DNA of 64,000 nucleotides from CAZKEW01 sp964558915 (GCA_964558915.1 CAZLFV010000001.1:62001-126000), one strand, 5' to 3'. Counted from the first letter of the stretch, positions 1 to 9,350 are shown. Notes: generated from the letters alone by a model not told the origin. Numbers and translations: made by a program.

Positions 1-15
1 TGAGCGCACTCCGGG

Positions 16-1035
16 CTATCCCCTGAGAAAACCGGCTGCCGTTTCCGGAGTCACGGGGTTGATATAGAATCCCGTGCCCCATTCAAACCCGGCCACACGC
101 GTAACTACCGGGATGATTTCCAGGTGCCAATGATAGCTTTTCTCCAGATTGATCCAGGCTTCATGGGTCAGGTTAGGGTTCGGCGCTTGATGGATAAAAT
201 AGTTGAACGGCGGGTCGGAAAGGACATTCTTGAGCTGGCTCAGGACGGTTCGCAGGGTCTTGGCCAAGACCCCTAATTCTATCTTGCTCATAGTCGTGAA
301 CCAGGGAGAGTGGCGGAGAGGATAGACCCGCATCTCAAACGGGAAACGAGGAGCGAAAGGTGTAATGACACAGAAATGCTCGTTCTTGAGGACAAGCCGC
401 TCTCCGATCATGGTTTCGTCGCGGATGATCCGGCAAAATATACATTCGCGGAACTGACGGTGAAGCCTTTCACAGTTATATAATTCCTCGTTGACGCCCT
501 TGGGAATGATCGGAGTCGCCACGATCTGGGAATGCGGGTGGTTAAGGGATGCGCCCGCCTCCCGGCCCTTGTTCTTGAAGACATGGACATACTTGTACTG
601 GAACTCCTTTTCGATGCTGATGACCCTGTCCCTATATGTCTCCAGCACGCCTTGGATATGATAAAGCGGCAGCTCGAAAAGCTCTTTGTCGTGGGCGGGG
701 GTTTCGATGATCACTTCATGCACGCCCGTCCCGTCCATCCACTGGAAAATGCCTTCGTCGTGCCGGACCGGAGGTATCCCCCTGGTTAGAGCGGGAAACT
801 TGTTGGGGACGACTCTGACCCACCACCCCGGTTTGTCTTTGCGTGTTCCTTTTCTTCGCCGGGCGAAAACCTCGGAGGGCGTTTTTGATTCATTGCCTTC
901 GCAGAAAGGGCAGAATCCCGGCTCAACCTCTTTTTTTTCCGGTTGGGCGGGCCGGAAGTCATCCGGCCTTTTACTTCGCTCCGAGGCCAGAATAACCCAA
1001 CGCCCGCTGACGATGTCTTTTCGAAGTTCTGACAT
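16..1035 (-). CDS. galT: Galactose-1-phosphate uridylyltransferase
   Basis: Exchanges UMP between UDP-glucose and galactose-1-phosphate in the Leloir pathway. The 339-residue length is normal for the family. The active-site signature HPHSQ lies at residues 166-170, with the second His as the UMP-carrying nucleophile, and the zinc-type pair CPFC is at 42-45. It is the last gene seen of a long minus-strand operon, starting 5 bases after the response-regulator stop. Galactokinase lies far away at 47.7 kb, so the two Leloir genes are split. In this operon it would feed UDP-glucose/glucose-1-phosphate exchange beside glgC. Family assignment is firm; strict galactose specificity is inferred. Confidence 0.95.
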   Translation of the reverse strand: MSELRKDIVSGRWVILASERSKRPDDFRPAQPEKKEVEPGFCPFCEGNESKTPSEVFARRRKGTRKDKPGWWVRVVPNKFPALTRGIPPVRHDEGIFQWMDGTGVHEVIIETPAHDKELFELPLYHIQGVLETYRDRVISIEKEFQYKYVHVFKNKGREAGASLNHPHSQIVATPIIPKGVNEELYNCERLHRQFRECIFCRIIRDETMIGERLVLKNEHFCVITPFAPRFPFEMRVYPLRHSPWFTTMSKIELGVLAKTLRTVLSQLKNVLSDPPFNYFIHQAPNPNLTHEAWINLEKSYHWHLEIIPVVTRVAGFEWGTGFYINPVTPETAAGFLRG

Positions 1036-1040
1036 GGGCT

Positions 1041-1394
1041 TTAGCCAACGAGCTCCTTGACTTTTGATTTGAGTTCCTCGAGTGAGGCTGACTTAACGAT
1101 ATATGCATCTGCTGCCCAGGTCATGAAATCACGTTTGTAACTCTGGTAAGCGGTGTTAATGATGATCGGGATGTCTTTGCGCAGGGCCATGATCTGAGTT
1201 ATAAGGTCAATCCCGTTTTTCACTGGCATCCTGATATCCGTGATGATGAGGTCGAACTTTTGCTTTTTGACCAATCGGAGCGCTGCGTCCGCATCCATGA
1301 CTGTGGTCACATGGTAGCCCTCCTTGGTCAATTCTTCCTTATACAGAACACACAGGTTTTTTTCGTCTTCCACGACAAGCAATTTTTTCTTCAT
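1041..1394 (-). CDS. Single-domain response regulator (CheY-like receiver)
   Basis: A 117-residue receiver domain with no output domain. Acidic residues near 9-11 bind Mg, D53 in the TDIRMP motif is the phosphoacceptor, and K101 is the conserved lysine (context YIVKSA, with Ser instead of the usual Pro after Lys). The start overlaps the upstream histidine kinase stop by 4 bases (ATGA), so the two are almost certainly a cognate pair. With no DNA-binding domain it must act by protein contact or phosphorelay. The target is unknown; the position inside an alpha-glucan operon hints at carbohydrate control. Confidence 0.9.
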   Translation of the reverse strand: MKKKLLVVEDEKNLCVLYKEELTKEGYHVTTVMDADAALRLVKKQKFDLIITDIRMPVKNGIDLITQIMALRKDIPIIINTAYQSYKRDFMTWAADAYIVKSASLEELKSKVKELVG

Positions 1395-2740
1395 TTTTGA
1401 GTTCCCCCTTCTCCTGTTCTAAAATAGAGTTTAAAGGTTGTCCCTTTTCCTTCCTTGCTCTCGACTTCGATCCTCCCGGCGCAGGCATCCACAACTTTTT
1501 TCACGTAGGCCAGGCCCAGACCCATCCCCTGTTCTTTGGTCGAAACAAGTGTTTCGAATATTTTATCCTTAATGGCCTCGGGTATTCCCTTCCCGTTATC
1601 CTGGACGGAAATGGCGGCCCATCCCTTACCCTCCCGGTAGGCGCGGACATGAATTTCACCGCCATCAGGCAGCGCGTCCAGGGCGTTGTCGATCACGTTC
1701 CTCAATGCTTCTCCCATATGGGTGGGATCACAGAGGATCGTGTTCAACCCCTTTTCGACTTCGGTCGTTATCGCAACTTTTGTCCGGCCGGCCCTTGCCT
1801 TGACCGCGTTGACAACGAGCTTGAACATTTCCTGAATGTTGACCGGAACCTTTTCCTTGATATCGATCCGCAGGAATCGGGTGAGCCGGAGAAGGATTCT
1901 TTCCAGCCTCCGAATTTCACTCCGGATGATGAGGAGATTCCGCTTCTGCTTTTTTTTGTCCGTCTTGGAGTCGAGGAGCTGGTCCGCAAACCCGCCGATT
2001 GTGACCAGCGGATTCCTCAGCTGATGTGTTACAAACATGGCCATCTCTCCCATAGCCGCTACCCTTTTCATGTCCACGACTCTCTTTTGGAGCTTGGATG
2101 TATAAATATAGTTACTGGCGATAAGCCCGCAGACAGAGGCCAATTCGATATCCCGGCTCTGGATGGGCTGCCTCGTGATGGCATTGTCTAGGATGATCTC
2201 CCCGAGAACCTCTTTTTGGGCGAGGAGCGGAATACAGAGGAATTCGTCGACGCCGATGACCTCCTGGAAACGCCTTTCCACCAGGGGTTCGTTCCAGGCA
2301 TCCTTGACCAGAATAATCTCTTGGGAGGTTGTCGCCGCAGCTGGGATTAGAGAGTGCTCTTGATGAAGAGGGTACGAAATCTTTTTCACCCTTTTGGTCA
2401 GGTTATCAGCATCGCTTGTTAATAAAGACCGGTTGTGTTCGATAATCTCTAAATAGCCGATCCCCGGTGTGGAGAGAAGCCGCCAGATCGAATCGGCCTC
2501 GGCGGCAGAAGACGGTCCCAGCCAAAACTCGCCTTTCAGTGTGTCTCCGTTGGCCAGAAAGAGCATGGCTCTGTTAAACCCGAGGCCTGGACCAGCAGTC
2601 AGGGCGGTCAGAATCACGAGAAGGTTATCTATGAGCGAAAAGGGTTGAAAGAAGCTCTGGGCAATGATCGAAAAAAGCTGGAGTTCCTTGGGCGTCCCCG
2701 CGGGGAATTCCCGGATAAAAATGTTGTGGCTCTCGATCAT
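1391..2740 (-). CDS. GAF-domain sensor histidine kinase
   Basis: Soluble-looking 449-residue kinase with no clear membrane segment. Residues about 20-215 form a GAF-like sensor region. The dimerisation H-box has H239 in THQLRNPL. The ATPase domain shows the N box (NVIDNALDAL), the G1 box (DNGKGIP) and the G2 box (GMGLGLAYV). It overlaps glgC upstream and the receiver gene downstream by 4 bases each, which indicates translational coupling. The signal is unknown; a cytosolic metabolite or redox cue is a reasonable inference because no periplasmic loop is visible. Confidence 0.9.
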   Translation of the reverse strand: MIESHNIFIREFPAGTPKELQLFSIIAQSFFQPFSLIDNLLVILTALTAGPGLGFNRAMLFLANGDTLKGEFWLGPSSAAEADSIWRLLSTPGIGYLEIIEHNRSLLTSDADNLTKRVKKISYPLHQEHSLIPAAATTSQEIILVKDAWNEPLVERRFQEVIGVDEFLCIPLLAQKEVLGEIILDNAITRQPIQSRDIELASVCGLIASNYIYTSKLQKRVVDMKRVAAMGEMAMFVTHQLRNPLVTIGGFADQLLDSKTDKKKQKRNLLIIRSEIRRLERILLRLTRFLRIDIKEKVPVNIQEMFKLVVNAVKARAGRTKVAITTEVEKGLNTILCDPTHMGEALRNVIDNALDALPDGGEIHVRAYREGKGWAAISVQDNGKGIPEAIKDKIFETLVSTKEQGMGLGLAYVKKVVDACAGRIEVESKEGKGTTFKLYFRTGEGGTQK

Positions 2741-3921
2741 TCGTGTCTCCAGTTTTTGGGGACGACTCGGATCCCTTCCTCGCTGATCATGAAATTCCTG
2801 CGGTCTTTCTTGGAGTCATAGCCGATCTCAAAATTGTCCGGTATCCTGGCGAACTTATCAACAATTGCCCGGCGCAGCCTGGCGCCCCGGCCGATCTGCG
2901 CTCCCTCAAAAATGATCGAATCCTGCACCAGGGCCCCGGCAGCAATCCTGGTGCCCGGAGAGATGATCGAATGCCGGACAGTTCCGCCCTGGATGCGGCA
3001 GCCCGTTGAGACAATGGACATTTTAAGGTCGGCCTGGTGAAAATAAGAGGGGCCGTAAGGCGCCTTATAGGTCCTGATTGGCCAGGAGGTTTCATCCAGA
3101 GAGAACGGCGGCTCCGGAGAAAGAAAAGCCATGTTTGCCTTCCAGTAGGCGTCGATTGTCCCGATGTCTTCCCAGTATCCCTCAAAAAGATATGCATAAA
3201 CCCGCGCCTTTTGAATCATCCGCGGGATAACGTCCTTACCGAAGTCGTGGCTGCTCTGGGAATCTTTGGCATCCTGGATCAGAGCTCGAATCAACGCGGG
3301 CGTGCGGAAGAGGTAAACTCCCATAGAAATGAGAGAGCTTTTCCTGTCCCAGGGCAGACCGGGTGGACTATCCGGCTTTTCCAGGAATTTGACAATTTTT
3401 TGCTCCTTGTTCACCGCGACGACACCAAATCGGCTCGCTTCGGCACGCTTCACGGTCTTCGCGAGGACGACCGCTTCGGCCTTTTTGTCCTTATAATATT
3501 GGACGATTTTTTTGTAATCCGCGCGATAAACATGATCACCTGAGAGCACCAAAATGGCCTGAGGATTCTCTTGCTGGATTGTATAAATATTTTGGAAAAC
3601 TGCGTCGGCCGTTCCTTCGTACCAATGATCAGCCACCCTTCCCTGGGCCGGAAGAGAGATAATATAGCCGCCGCTTTCAGAATGAAAGATATTCCAGCCG
3701 TAAAGAATGTGCCGTTCCAAGGACAAAGACTTGTATTGCGTCAAAAGAGCGATCTTGCGCAGGCCGGAGTTCAGGGAATTGGAAAGGCTGAAGTCAATAA
3801 TCCGGTGCCCGCCCAGGAACGGAACCGACGGCTTGGCCCGGTCCCGCGTCAAAGGGTAGAGCCTCTCTCCCTTCCCACCGCAAAGGATCATGACTAGGAT
3901 TTTTTCAGATGATGTCTCCAT
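2737..3921 (-). CDS. glgC: Glucose-1-phosphate adenylyltransferase (ADP-glucose pyrophosphorylase)
   Basis: Makes ADP-glucose for glycogen synthesis from glucose-1-phosphate and ATP. The nucleotide-binding N-terminus reads MILCGGKGERLYPLT, followed by the AKPSVPF motif and DFSLSNSLNSG. The C-terminal third has the hexapeptide left-handed beta-helix pattern (many IxxGxxI-type turns). The open frame extends about 98 codons upstream, but that part is a shadow of the preceding GH57 gene. The start at 3921 (METSSEK) gives 394 residues, the usual family length, with a 17-base overlap; an ATG at 3891 would cut the first beta strand. No glycogen synthase is in the window. Confidence 0.93.
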   Translation of the reverse strand: METSSEKILVMILCGGKGERLYPLTRDRAKPSVPFLGGHRIIDFSLSNSLNSGLRKIALLTQYKSLSLERHILYGWNIFHSESGGYIISLPAQGRVADHWYEGTADAVFQNIYTIQQENPQAILVLSGDHVYRADYKKIVQYYKDKKAEAVVLAKTVKRAEASRFGVVAVNKEQKIVKFLEKPDSPPGLPWDRKSSLISMGVYLFRTPALIRALIQDAKDSQSSHDFGKDVIPRMIQKARVYAYLFEGYWEDIGTIDAYWKANMAFLSPEPPFSLDETSWPIRTYKAPYGPSYFHQADLKMSIVSTGCRIQGGTVRHSIISPGTRIAAGALVQDSIIFEGAQIGRGARLRRAIVDKFARIPDNFEIGYDSKKDRRNFMISEEGIRVVPKNWRHE

Positions 3922-5560
3922 GAAGACCCACGACCGTTTCAAAAATCTGATCTTCCTCTTCCCACGTCGCCAGAAGCTTCTGCTCATCTGGGTTGAGGGG
4001 TTCCTTTCTCCACAGCCATTCGATGAGAGTTCTCGCCCTCTCAAAATGCTCGGCGGCTCTGTTTTCAGAATAATCCCGGGCCGTCCAGGTGGAGATGAGG
4101 AAAGGCCAGTCCGAGCTTTCCAGGAGAAACTTTTCCCGGCTGAATTGCTTGATGAGCCTTTTCTTGTTGGATAAAGGAAGCTGTCTGAGTTTTTTCGCTG
4201 CCTCCTCAATCCCATAGATCTTTTCCCAAATCCAAGATGTGTCGTCGTTGAGCCAGATCCAATGGAAGCCTCCCTTGCCCCAAGAGCCCTCGGGAAGAGA
4301 GATTAGCGTATGGGGATGAACGGCTTCTAGGCACCTGCTCGCCGTTTGAGGCTTTACTGCGGACTTCTTTAGCTTCTTCAAAACAAGGTACAGCCAATCC
4401 GGGCCTTCGAACCACCAATGGCCAAACAGCTCGGTATCGTATAGAGCGACCACAACTCCCTCTTTTCGGCCCCGCAGGGTTTCCTGGAGGGAGTCGACAA
4501 AGTGATCAGAGTTTTCTTCGAGTCTTTCTCTGGTTTTCTCCGGACTATAAGGTTCTTTGTCGCCGAGGTCCGCGTTGCTCGACGTAATCCTCCAGTATCT
4601 CATTCCGCCCGGAAAATGCTTTTTATGGAACTCGAGGTACCAGCCGTCGCCCGGATAACCCGTCTTACCGCTCCAGACCTGTGTTCCTGATTGCTCGTCC
4701 CTGACCAGGAACGGCACCTTTGAAGGGTGCGCGAGATAGGCCGAATAAGGGCTCTTGGGGATTTCTCGAGCCACATGATATTCTTTTTTGTATTTTTCCC
4801 AGAGGAGCTTAAGAGCCGGAAAACGGTCTAAATAGACGCCCTTTGCCTCCCCTCCCCGGAGGAGATGCGTATCCACAAAAAAGCATCCCAGGCCTTCTTG
4901 ACCTAAGATCTCATCAATGCCCAAACGTTCGGTCGGCTCCCTTTTTCCCAGCGGCGCTTTCCAAAGATATCCCGGCCTGTAGGCGCATTCAGGAAGCCAG
5001 AACCCCTTTGGTTCGCGGCCAAAGTATTGCCGGTAGGTCATTCGGCCCTGGCGGACCTGGAGGCGGATGCTCTCATCCTGGGAAAGAAGCGGAAAATAGG
5101 AATGGGTGGCGGCCGAAGTCATGATTTCGATCCCGCCTTCATCCTGGAGGCGGCCGTAGGCTGAGACGATGTCTTCTTTATAGGTCTCTACGAAATTTTG
5201 AAGGAGGTTTTCATACCAGGTTTGCCAGTAGGACGTGAGGCCGAGAAGGGCTGCGTTGCCAATCTTTTCAAAATAGGCGCGGTCCTTTTTGGCAATATCA
5301 ATCTTCATCCTCAAGTATTCTTTAAATCCCGGGCCAAAGGTGCTGTTCTTTAGCTGCTCCATGAGGACAGGGGTAAATGAGACGTTGACGTTCGCCGAGA
5401 TTCCTTCGTTGCGTAGGCGATAAAAGACATCGAGAAGCGGCAGATAGCTCTCGGCGGCCGCCTCGAAAAGCCAATCCACTCCGTGCGGCCAGCTTCCATG
5501 GGCCAAGACATAGGGAATGTGGCTGTGGAGGACAAGAGAAAAGTATTTAGCGGACATCAT
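3905..5560 (-). CDS. GH57 1,4-alpha-glucan branching enzyme
   Basis: Introduces alpha-1,6 branches into alpha-glucan. The N-terminal HSHIPYVLAHG block is typical of the GH57 branching-enzyme subfamily (TK1436/TTHA1902 type, with DUF1957-like C-terminal part). The nucleophile is E191 in GFWLPECAY and the acid/base is D375 in LYDTELFGHWW, both placed as in that subfamily. At 551 residues the length fits. It overlaps the preceding GH57 gene by 14 bases and glgC by 17. With ADP-glucose synthesis next door, a role in glycogen building is a strong inference. Confidence 0.88.
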   Translation of the reverse strand: MMSAKYFSLVLHSHIPYVLAHGSWPHGVDWLFEAAAESYLPLLDVFYRLRNEGISANVNVSFTPVLMEQLKNSTFGPGFKEYLRMKIDIAKKDRAYFEKIGNAALLGLTSYWQTWYENLLQNFVETYKEDIVSAYGRLQDEGGIEIMTSAATHSYFPLLSQDESIRLQVRQGRMTYRQYFGREPKGFWLPECAYRPGYLWKAPLGKREPTERLGIDEILGQEGLGCFFVDTHLLRGGEAKGVYLDRFPALKLLWEKYKKEYHVAREIPKSPYSAYLAHPSKVPFLVRDEQSGTQVWSGKTGYPGDGWYLEFHKKHFPGGMRYWRITSSNADLGDKEPYSPEKTRERLEENSDHFVDSLQETLRGRKEGVVVALYDTELFGHWWFEGPDWLYLVLKKLKKSAVKPQTASRCLEAVHPHTLISLPEGSWGKGGFHWIWLNDDTSWIWEKIYGIEEAAKKLRQLPLSNKKRLIKQFSREKFLLESSDWPFLISTWTARDYSENRAAEHFERARTLIEWLWRKEPLNPDEQKLLATWEEEDQIFETVVGLHGDII

Positions 5561-7502
5561 GTTCTCTCAGGTTCATGATCACAGAGAATTTTTTCCAGCT
5601 GTTCAGGGTGAATTTCCAGTGAGGAAGGAAACACATCCCTTGTTGGATTATATCATATCCTTCCTCTGATTGGGAGAGCGTTTCAAGAGGAAAATGCCAC
5701 ATTGCGGGAGGCGCCGAAAACTCGAGAGCCAGCCGCCGGCCGAGCAAAAGGAGTCCGTTTTTTCTCATTTCCCATTCCTGGCGAAGAAGATATAAGTTCC
5801 ATTCGCAACCGAAGAACAACGATATTTCCTTCGCGCTCTGATTCTGGATTTCATAGGCTATGGTGACCGATGTTGGCTCAGGGACGACTTCTTTCGCCAC
5901 TCTCACAGGCGTTCTTTCCCCATTGATCCAAACATGTCCGCGCCTTTGCAGGACGATTTTTTCGTCCTTGAGATCGGATTCATACTCCTGGTTGACGAAG
6001 TCTCCTTGCTCGCCAAACTCGATTCGCCGGAACGCTTCCTGGGTGGTCTCTGGATGGAGGAAGTGGTCGAGGAGCGAATAGCGGGGGTGCCAATCATATC
6101 TGAATAGAGAAGCCGCTTCAGGAGGAAGACGTTTAGCCAATTCGTGGATACTTTTTCCTTCCTCATGATCCGGTTCCTTTTGGCGATGGTATGATTCCTC
6201 GCTGCGGGACAGGACATCGGACAAGTTGCGAGAAAGAGGGCGATAATCCAGCTCCACTAGGCTCCCGCCGAAGGAGGGTTTGAGCAGCAGTTGGAACACT
6301 TTGCCACGATAAATGATTTCTTCCCTGCCGTCGAAATCGTAGTCCGATTTTTCCCAGGCGTGCCGAAGCGGGACCATTTTTTCGGCCTCGATAAGGTGCC
6401 GGTAGGCTTCTTCGCGCAGGTGAGGGAGGTAAAGCCCTCCGAAAACGCCGTGCCAATAGGCGTCGTTACATTGCCCCTGGTAAAGCTCTTTTGCGGCCGC
6501 TCTGTTTTTATGGCTGCTGACCTCTTTGGAAACAAGAATCATCCTTTTATGGAGGTGATTGCTCTCAGGGTATTTTAAGAAGAACTCGCGGAAAAAGCCT
6601 CCCCGGAGAAATCTTCTGGCCGCGGTGGGGCTGTCCGCCTTGAGCTTCTGGAAATGGCCAAAGTCCTCGGGTCCGAGGATCCATTCCATCATCTCCTCGT
6701 AGGATGCCGGCGGGAGGTAAACCCTGCCGAAACGGGGGCGCGTATCCAAATACTCCGAATAGGTCAGAGTCTTGACCTCTTCTTTTTCCAAAAAGGCCAG
6801 AAAATTTTCCAGCCAGCCCTCTTCATAGACCCAGCGGTTCGTCCCAGGCCAGAGGCCGAATTTCTCGCCGTCGTCCCCGAGAATGGCGACACCGTTCTGC
6901 GCTTCAATTTCTTGGAAATACGGATGAATCTCTTCAACCTTGCGGAATGGAATCATGTAACGAAGCTTTTTATTGACCGGGAAGAGCACGAGCGGGTGTC
7001 CTTGTTCTTCGGTGATGTAGGGCATGAAGATATTCTTAACGCCGGCATAATGAAAGTGCTCTTCGTCGAGCAGCGTATATTCGATATCTGCAAGCGCCAG
7101 CGTTTTTGGAAGCTGCGGCTCCCAGACCCTTTCTGTCAGCCACAGTCCGCGGGCCTTGATCTTGAAATTCTCCTCTAAAAACTCGTTCATCATCCGGATC
7201 TGTCCGAGCCGGTCCTCCTCGGGAATAATCGGAAGAATCGGTTCATAAAAACCTCCGCTCAGGAGCTCAACCTGACCGCGCCGGGTTAACTCCTTGACTG
7301 CATCCCAGCAGCCCTTCTCATTGGCTTCCATGTGCTCCCAGAGCGGGCCGGAAAAATGGAGGGTAAACTTGATGGACGGATGTCTGGTCATCACTTGAAG
7401 AAAAGGCAGATAGCAATCCTGGAAGGCCCTCCTAAAAACAAACTCGAAATTCCCCACAGGCTGGTGATTATGGACGGCGAGCAGGAAAACGAGCTTATTC
7501 AT
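5547..7502 (-). CDS. GH57 4-alpha-glucanotransferase / alpha-amylase
   Basis: A 651-residue GH57 protein resembling the Thermococcus litoralis 4-alpha-glucanotransferase in size and layout: catalytic barrel first, then DUF1925/DUF1926-type beta domains. The nucleophile is E124 in GLWLTERVWEP, and the acid/base aspartate is one of D210/D211 in GDDGEKFG. The open frame runs 29 codons further upstream, but ATG 7502 (MNKLVFLLAVHNHQP) places the HNHQP motif at the normal N-terminus, is preceded by GGAGGG, and overlaps the upstream stop by 8 bases. It would rearrange maltodextrins in the cytoplasm. Transferase versus hydrolase activity cannot be settled from sequence. Confidence 0.87.
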   Translation of the reverse strand: MNKLVFLLAVHNHQPVGNFEFVFRRAFQDCYLPFLQVMTRHPSIKFTLHFSGPLWEHMEANEKGCWDAVKELTRRGQVELLSGGFYEPILPIIPEEDRLGQIRMMNEFLEENFKIKARGLWLTERVWEPQLPKTLALADIEYTLLDEEHFHYAGVKNIFMPYITEEQGHPLVLFPVNKKLRYMIPFRKVEEIHPYFQEIEAQNGVAILGDDGEKFGLWPGTNRWVYEEGWLENFLAFLEKEEVKTLTYSEYLDTRPRFGRVYLPPASYEEMMEWILGPEDFGHFQKLKADSPTAARRFLRGGFFREFFLKYPESNHLHKRMILVSKEVSSHKNRAAAKELYQGQCNDAYWHGVFGGLYLPHLREEAYRHLIEAEKMVPLRHAWEKSDYDFDGREEIIYRGKVFQLLLKPSFGGSLVELDYRPLSRNLSDVLSRSEESYHRQKEPDHEEGKSIHELAKRLPPEAASLFRYDWHPRYSLLDHFLHPETTQEAFRRIEFGEQGDFVNQEYESDLKDEKIVLQRRGHVWINGERTPVRVAKEVVPEPTSVTIAYEIQNQSAKEISLFFGCEWNLYLLRQEWEMRKNGLLLLGRRLALEFSAPPAMWHFPLETLSQSEEGYDIIQQGMCFLPHWKFTLNSWKKFSVIMNLREHDVR

Positions 7503-8832
7503 CGATGAATTTTTTACCCTCCAAAGCACAGGCTTTTCTGAGATAACTCTTGAAGAGAAATTCAAAATCGGCCGTGTTCTCTTCTCCAAACCACCAGAAC
7601 CAGTCCGAGCCCTCGGCTACGAAAATCTGTTCTCTCGGGCCGCAGAGTTCTCTGGCCAGGGAGAGTTTGTCCCAGCCGGCGTTTTTTGCCGGCGACCCGA
7701 GCCACTTGGAAAAGTTCCCCATCCAGGTTCCGGCAACCAGCTGGATCTCTGTTTTGGGCTTGTGGAGGGCAAGATAATCCTGGAGGAAGATTGGCTGGAT
7801 CGGCTCCCGTTTTTTGAGCTGAATGTAGAATTCCCGAAGGAACGGGACGCCATTTAGTTTATATCCTGCCCAGGGGTTTTCCCCATCCAGGGCGAGAACG
7901 CAGATCGCGTCCTGTGATGCGGATTCTCTCCTTTTTTCGAGCTGATTCATGAAATGCACCACGGCTTCTTTTTCATTCCACTTCCAGTATTCGAAACTGA
8001 GAAGGTCTGAGAGCTCGCGGTCGCGAAAGAAGACGGCAAGGCCTTGACAGGAGTGCGGTCGGTAAAGAAGATTCGGGTCGGGGGTTTTGTGCAGGCTTTT
8101 CCAAAGGAGATTCTCGTCTGTTACAGCGAAATCATAACCTTTTGTTGAGATGGCCCGCGCCACCTCCTGGCTGATGCCTCCCTCCGAGGGCCAGAAGCCT
8201 CTGGGGGCATTCCCAAAAACTCGCTTGAAATACTCTCTTCCTTTTTCGATTTGAGCATTGCCGTCCTCAGGATGGGCGAACGGACGGGAAGGCATTTTCT
8301 CCTCCCCGCCAACCCGGACGTCGAAGACAAGGGGAAGAAGAGGATGATAATAGGCGGACGTCGTCAGCTCGATCCTGCCCTCGTTCCAGAGTTTCTTGTA
8401 GTAAGGAATGACCTGTTTTTGGACATTTTTTTGCAGCTCGAGAAGCGCGTCTTTATCTTTTTTTGATTCCAGGAGAGGAGAGAAGATTGACTGAAGGGCA
8501 TGAAGTTGGAGTTTGGACGGATTGTCTTCTCGGGCTCCTTTAGGTAGGAACTTGGCCAGCCGCATGACCTGAGACAAGCTGAGTTTTTGAGGGTTTTGCT
8601 CGAGCGCATCTTGAAAGACGTCCCTCGCCTTGCCCTGACTGTATGCTTCTATTTGCTCGACGAGGCAGGGCACAAGGTTAAAGGTGCAGGGAAATTCCGC
8701 CTCCTCGGCAATGAGTGCCATCTGGTAGTAATTCTTGGTGATATGATAGTTGACCCAAGGGAGGAGATACTTGTTTGTTCCGGGGCTCCGGTAGATCGGC
8801 TGGTGAAGATGCCAGAGAATCGACAAATACAT
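7495..8832 (-). CDS. GH57 alpha-amylase / amylopullulanase-like glycosidase
   Basis: A third, distinct GH57 enzyme of about 445 residues. The N-terminus carries LSILWHLHQPIYR, the GH57 HQP motif. The nucleophile candidate is the Glu of GFWPSEGG (about residue 217) and the acid/base is Asp in LALDGENPW (about 316), which resembles amylopullulanase-type members. No signal peptide, so it should act inside the cell. The start is either GTG 8841 or ATG 8832; AAGG sits at correct distance for the ATG, which I prefer. It is likely to shorten or debranch stored or imported alpha-glucan. Confidence 0.82.
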   Translation of the reverse strand: MYLSILWHLHQPIYRSPGTNKYLLPWVNYHITKNYYQMALIAEEAEFPCTFNLVPCLVEQIEAYSQGKARDVFQDALEQNPQKLSLSQVMRLAKFLPKGAREDNPSKLQLHALQSIFSPLLESKKDKDALLELQKNVQKQVIPYYKKLWNEGRIELTTSAYYHPLLPLVFDVRVGGEEKMPSRPFAHPEDGNAQIEKGREYFKRVFGNAPRGFWPSEGGISQEVARAISTKGYDFAVTDENLLWKSLHKTPDPNLLYRPHSCQGLAVFFRDRELSDLLSFEYWKWNEKEAVVHFMNQLEKRRESASQDAICVLALDGENPWAGYKLNGVPFLREFYIQLKKREPIQPIFLQDYLALHKPKTEIQLVAGTWMGNFSKWLGSPAKNAGWDKLSLARELCGPREQIFVAEGSDWFWWFGEENTADFEFLFKSYLRKACALEGKKFIDE

Positions 8833-8860
8833 GTCCGTCACCTTGTGTCGGCTAGCTGGA

Positions 8861-9325
8861 TCAGGGCGTCTTGAGCTTGAAGAAAAGCCAATTCTTATCC
8901 TTTGGGTCTGCCGATTTGAGCTTGATTAAGCAATAGCGTCCGTTCAATCTATCGCCCTGCAGAATAATCACCTTTTTTGCTGGACCCGACTCCACCTGGA
9001 TATACGTTCCTTTGTCCCATGTTTCCACGCGGCCCGCGCCGTATTCTCCTTTGGGGATGATGCCCTCGAAATCCTCATACCCGAGAGGATGGTCCTCTGT
9101 CTCGACAGCCAGCCGCCTTATCCCTTCCTTTTCCGGAGGAGGCTTGGGGATGGCCCAGCTCTTGAGGACTCCTTCCTCCTCCAGGCGCAGGTCGAAATGA
9201 AGATGCGAGGCTTCGTGTCTCTGGATAGCATAGACTAGCCCGTCGCTTTTCTTCTTCGCTTTTGATTCTTTCGGCTCCGGAGTCCTCTCGAAGTTTCTCT
9301 TCTGCTTGTATTTCTGAAGGCTCAT
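8861..9325 (-). CDS. Stand-alone LigD-type 3'-phosphoesterase domain
   Basis: A 154-residue protein matching the PE domain of bacterial NHEJ ligase D, which trims 3'-phosphates and terminal ribonucleotides from DNA ends. Visible marks are HEASHLHFDLRLE (metal and catalytic His/Asp/Arg cluster) and ETEDHPLGYEDFEG followed by IPKGEYGAG. No ligase or polymerase domain and no Ku gene are present here. A Lys/Glu-rich N-terminal tail of about 28 residues precedes the domain. It lies in line between purine and alpha-glucan genes with gaps of 19 and 25 bases, an odd place for a repair enzyme. Confidence 0.88.
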   Translation of the reverse strand: MSLQKYKQKRNFERTPEPKESKAKKKSDGLVYAIQRHEASHLHFDLRLEEEGVLKSWAIPKPPPEKEGIRRLAVETEDHPLGYEDFEGIIPKGEYGAGRVETWDKGTYIQVESGPAKKVIILQGDRLNGRYCLIKLKSADPKDKNWLFFKLKTP

Positions 9326-9350
9326 TATCTGCTGTTAAGCGGTCGTGTTT

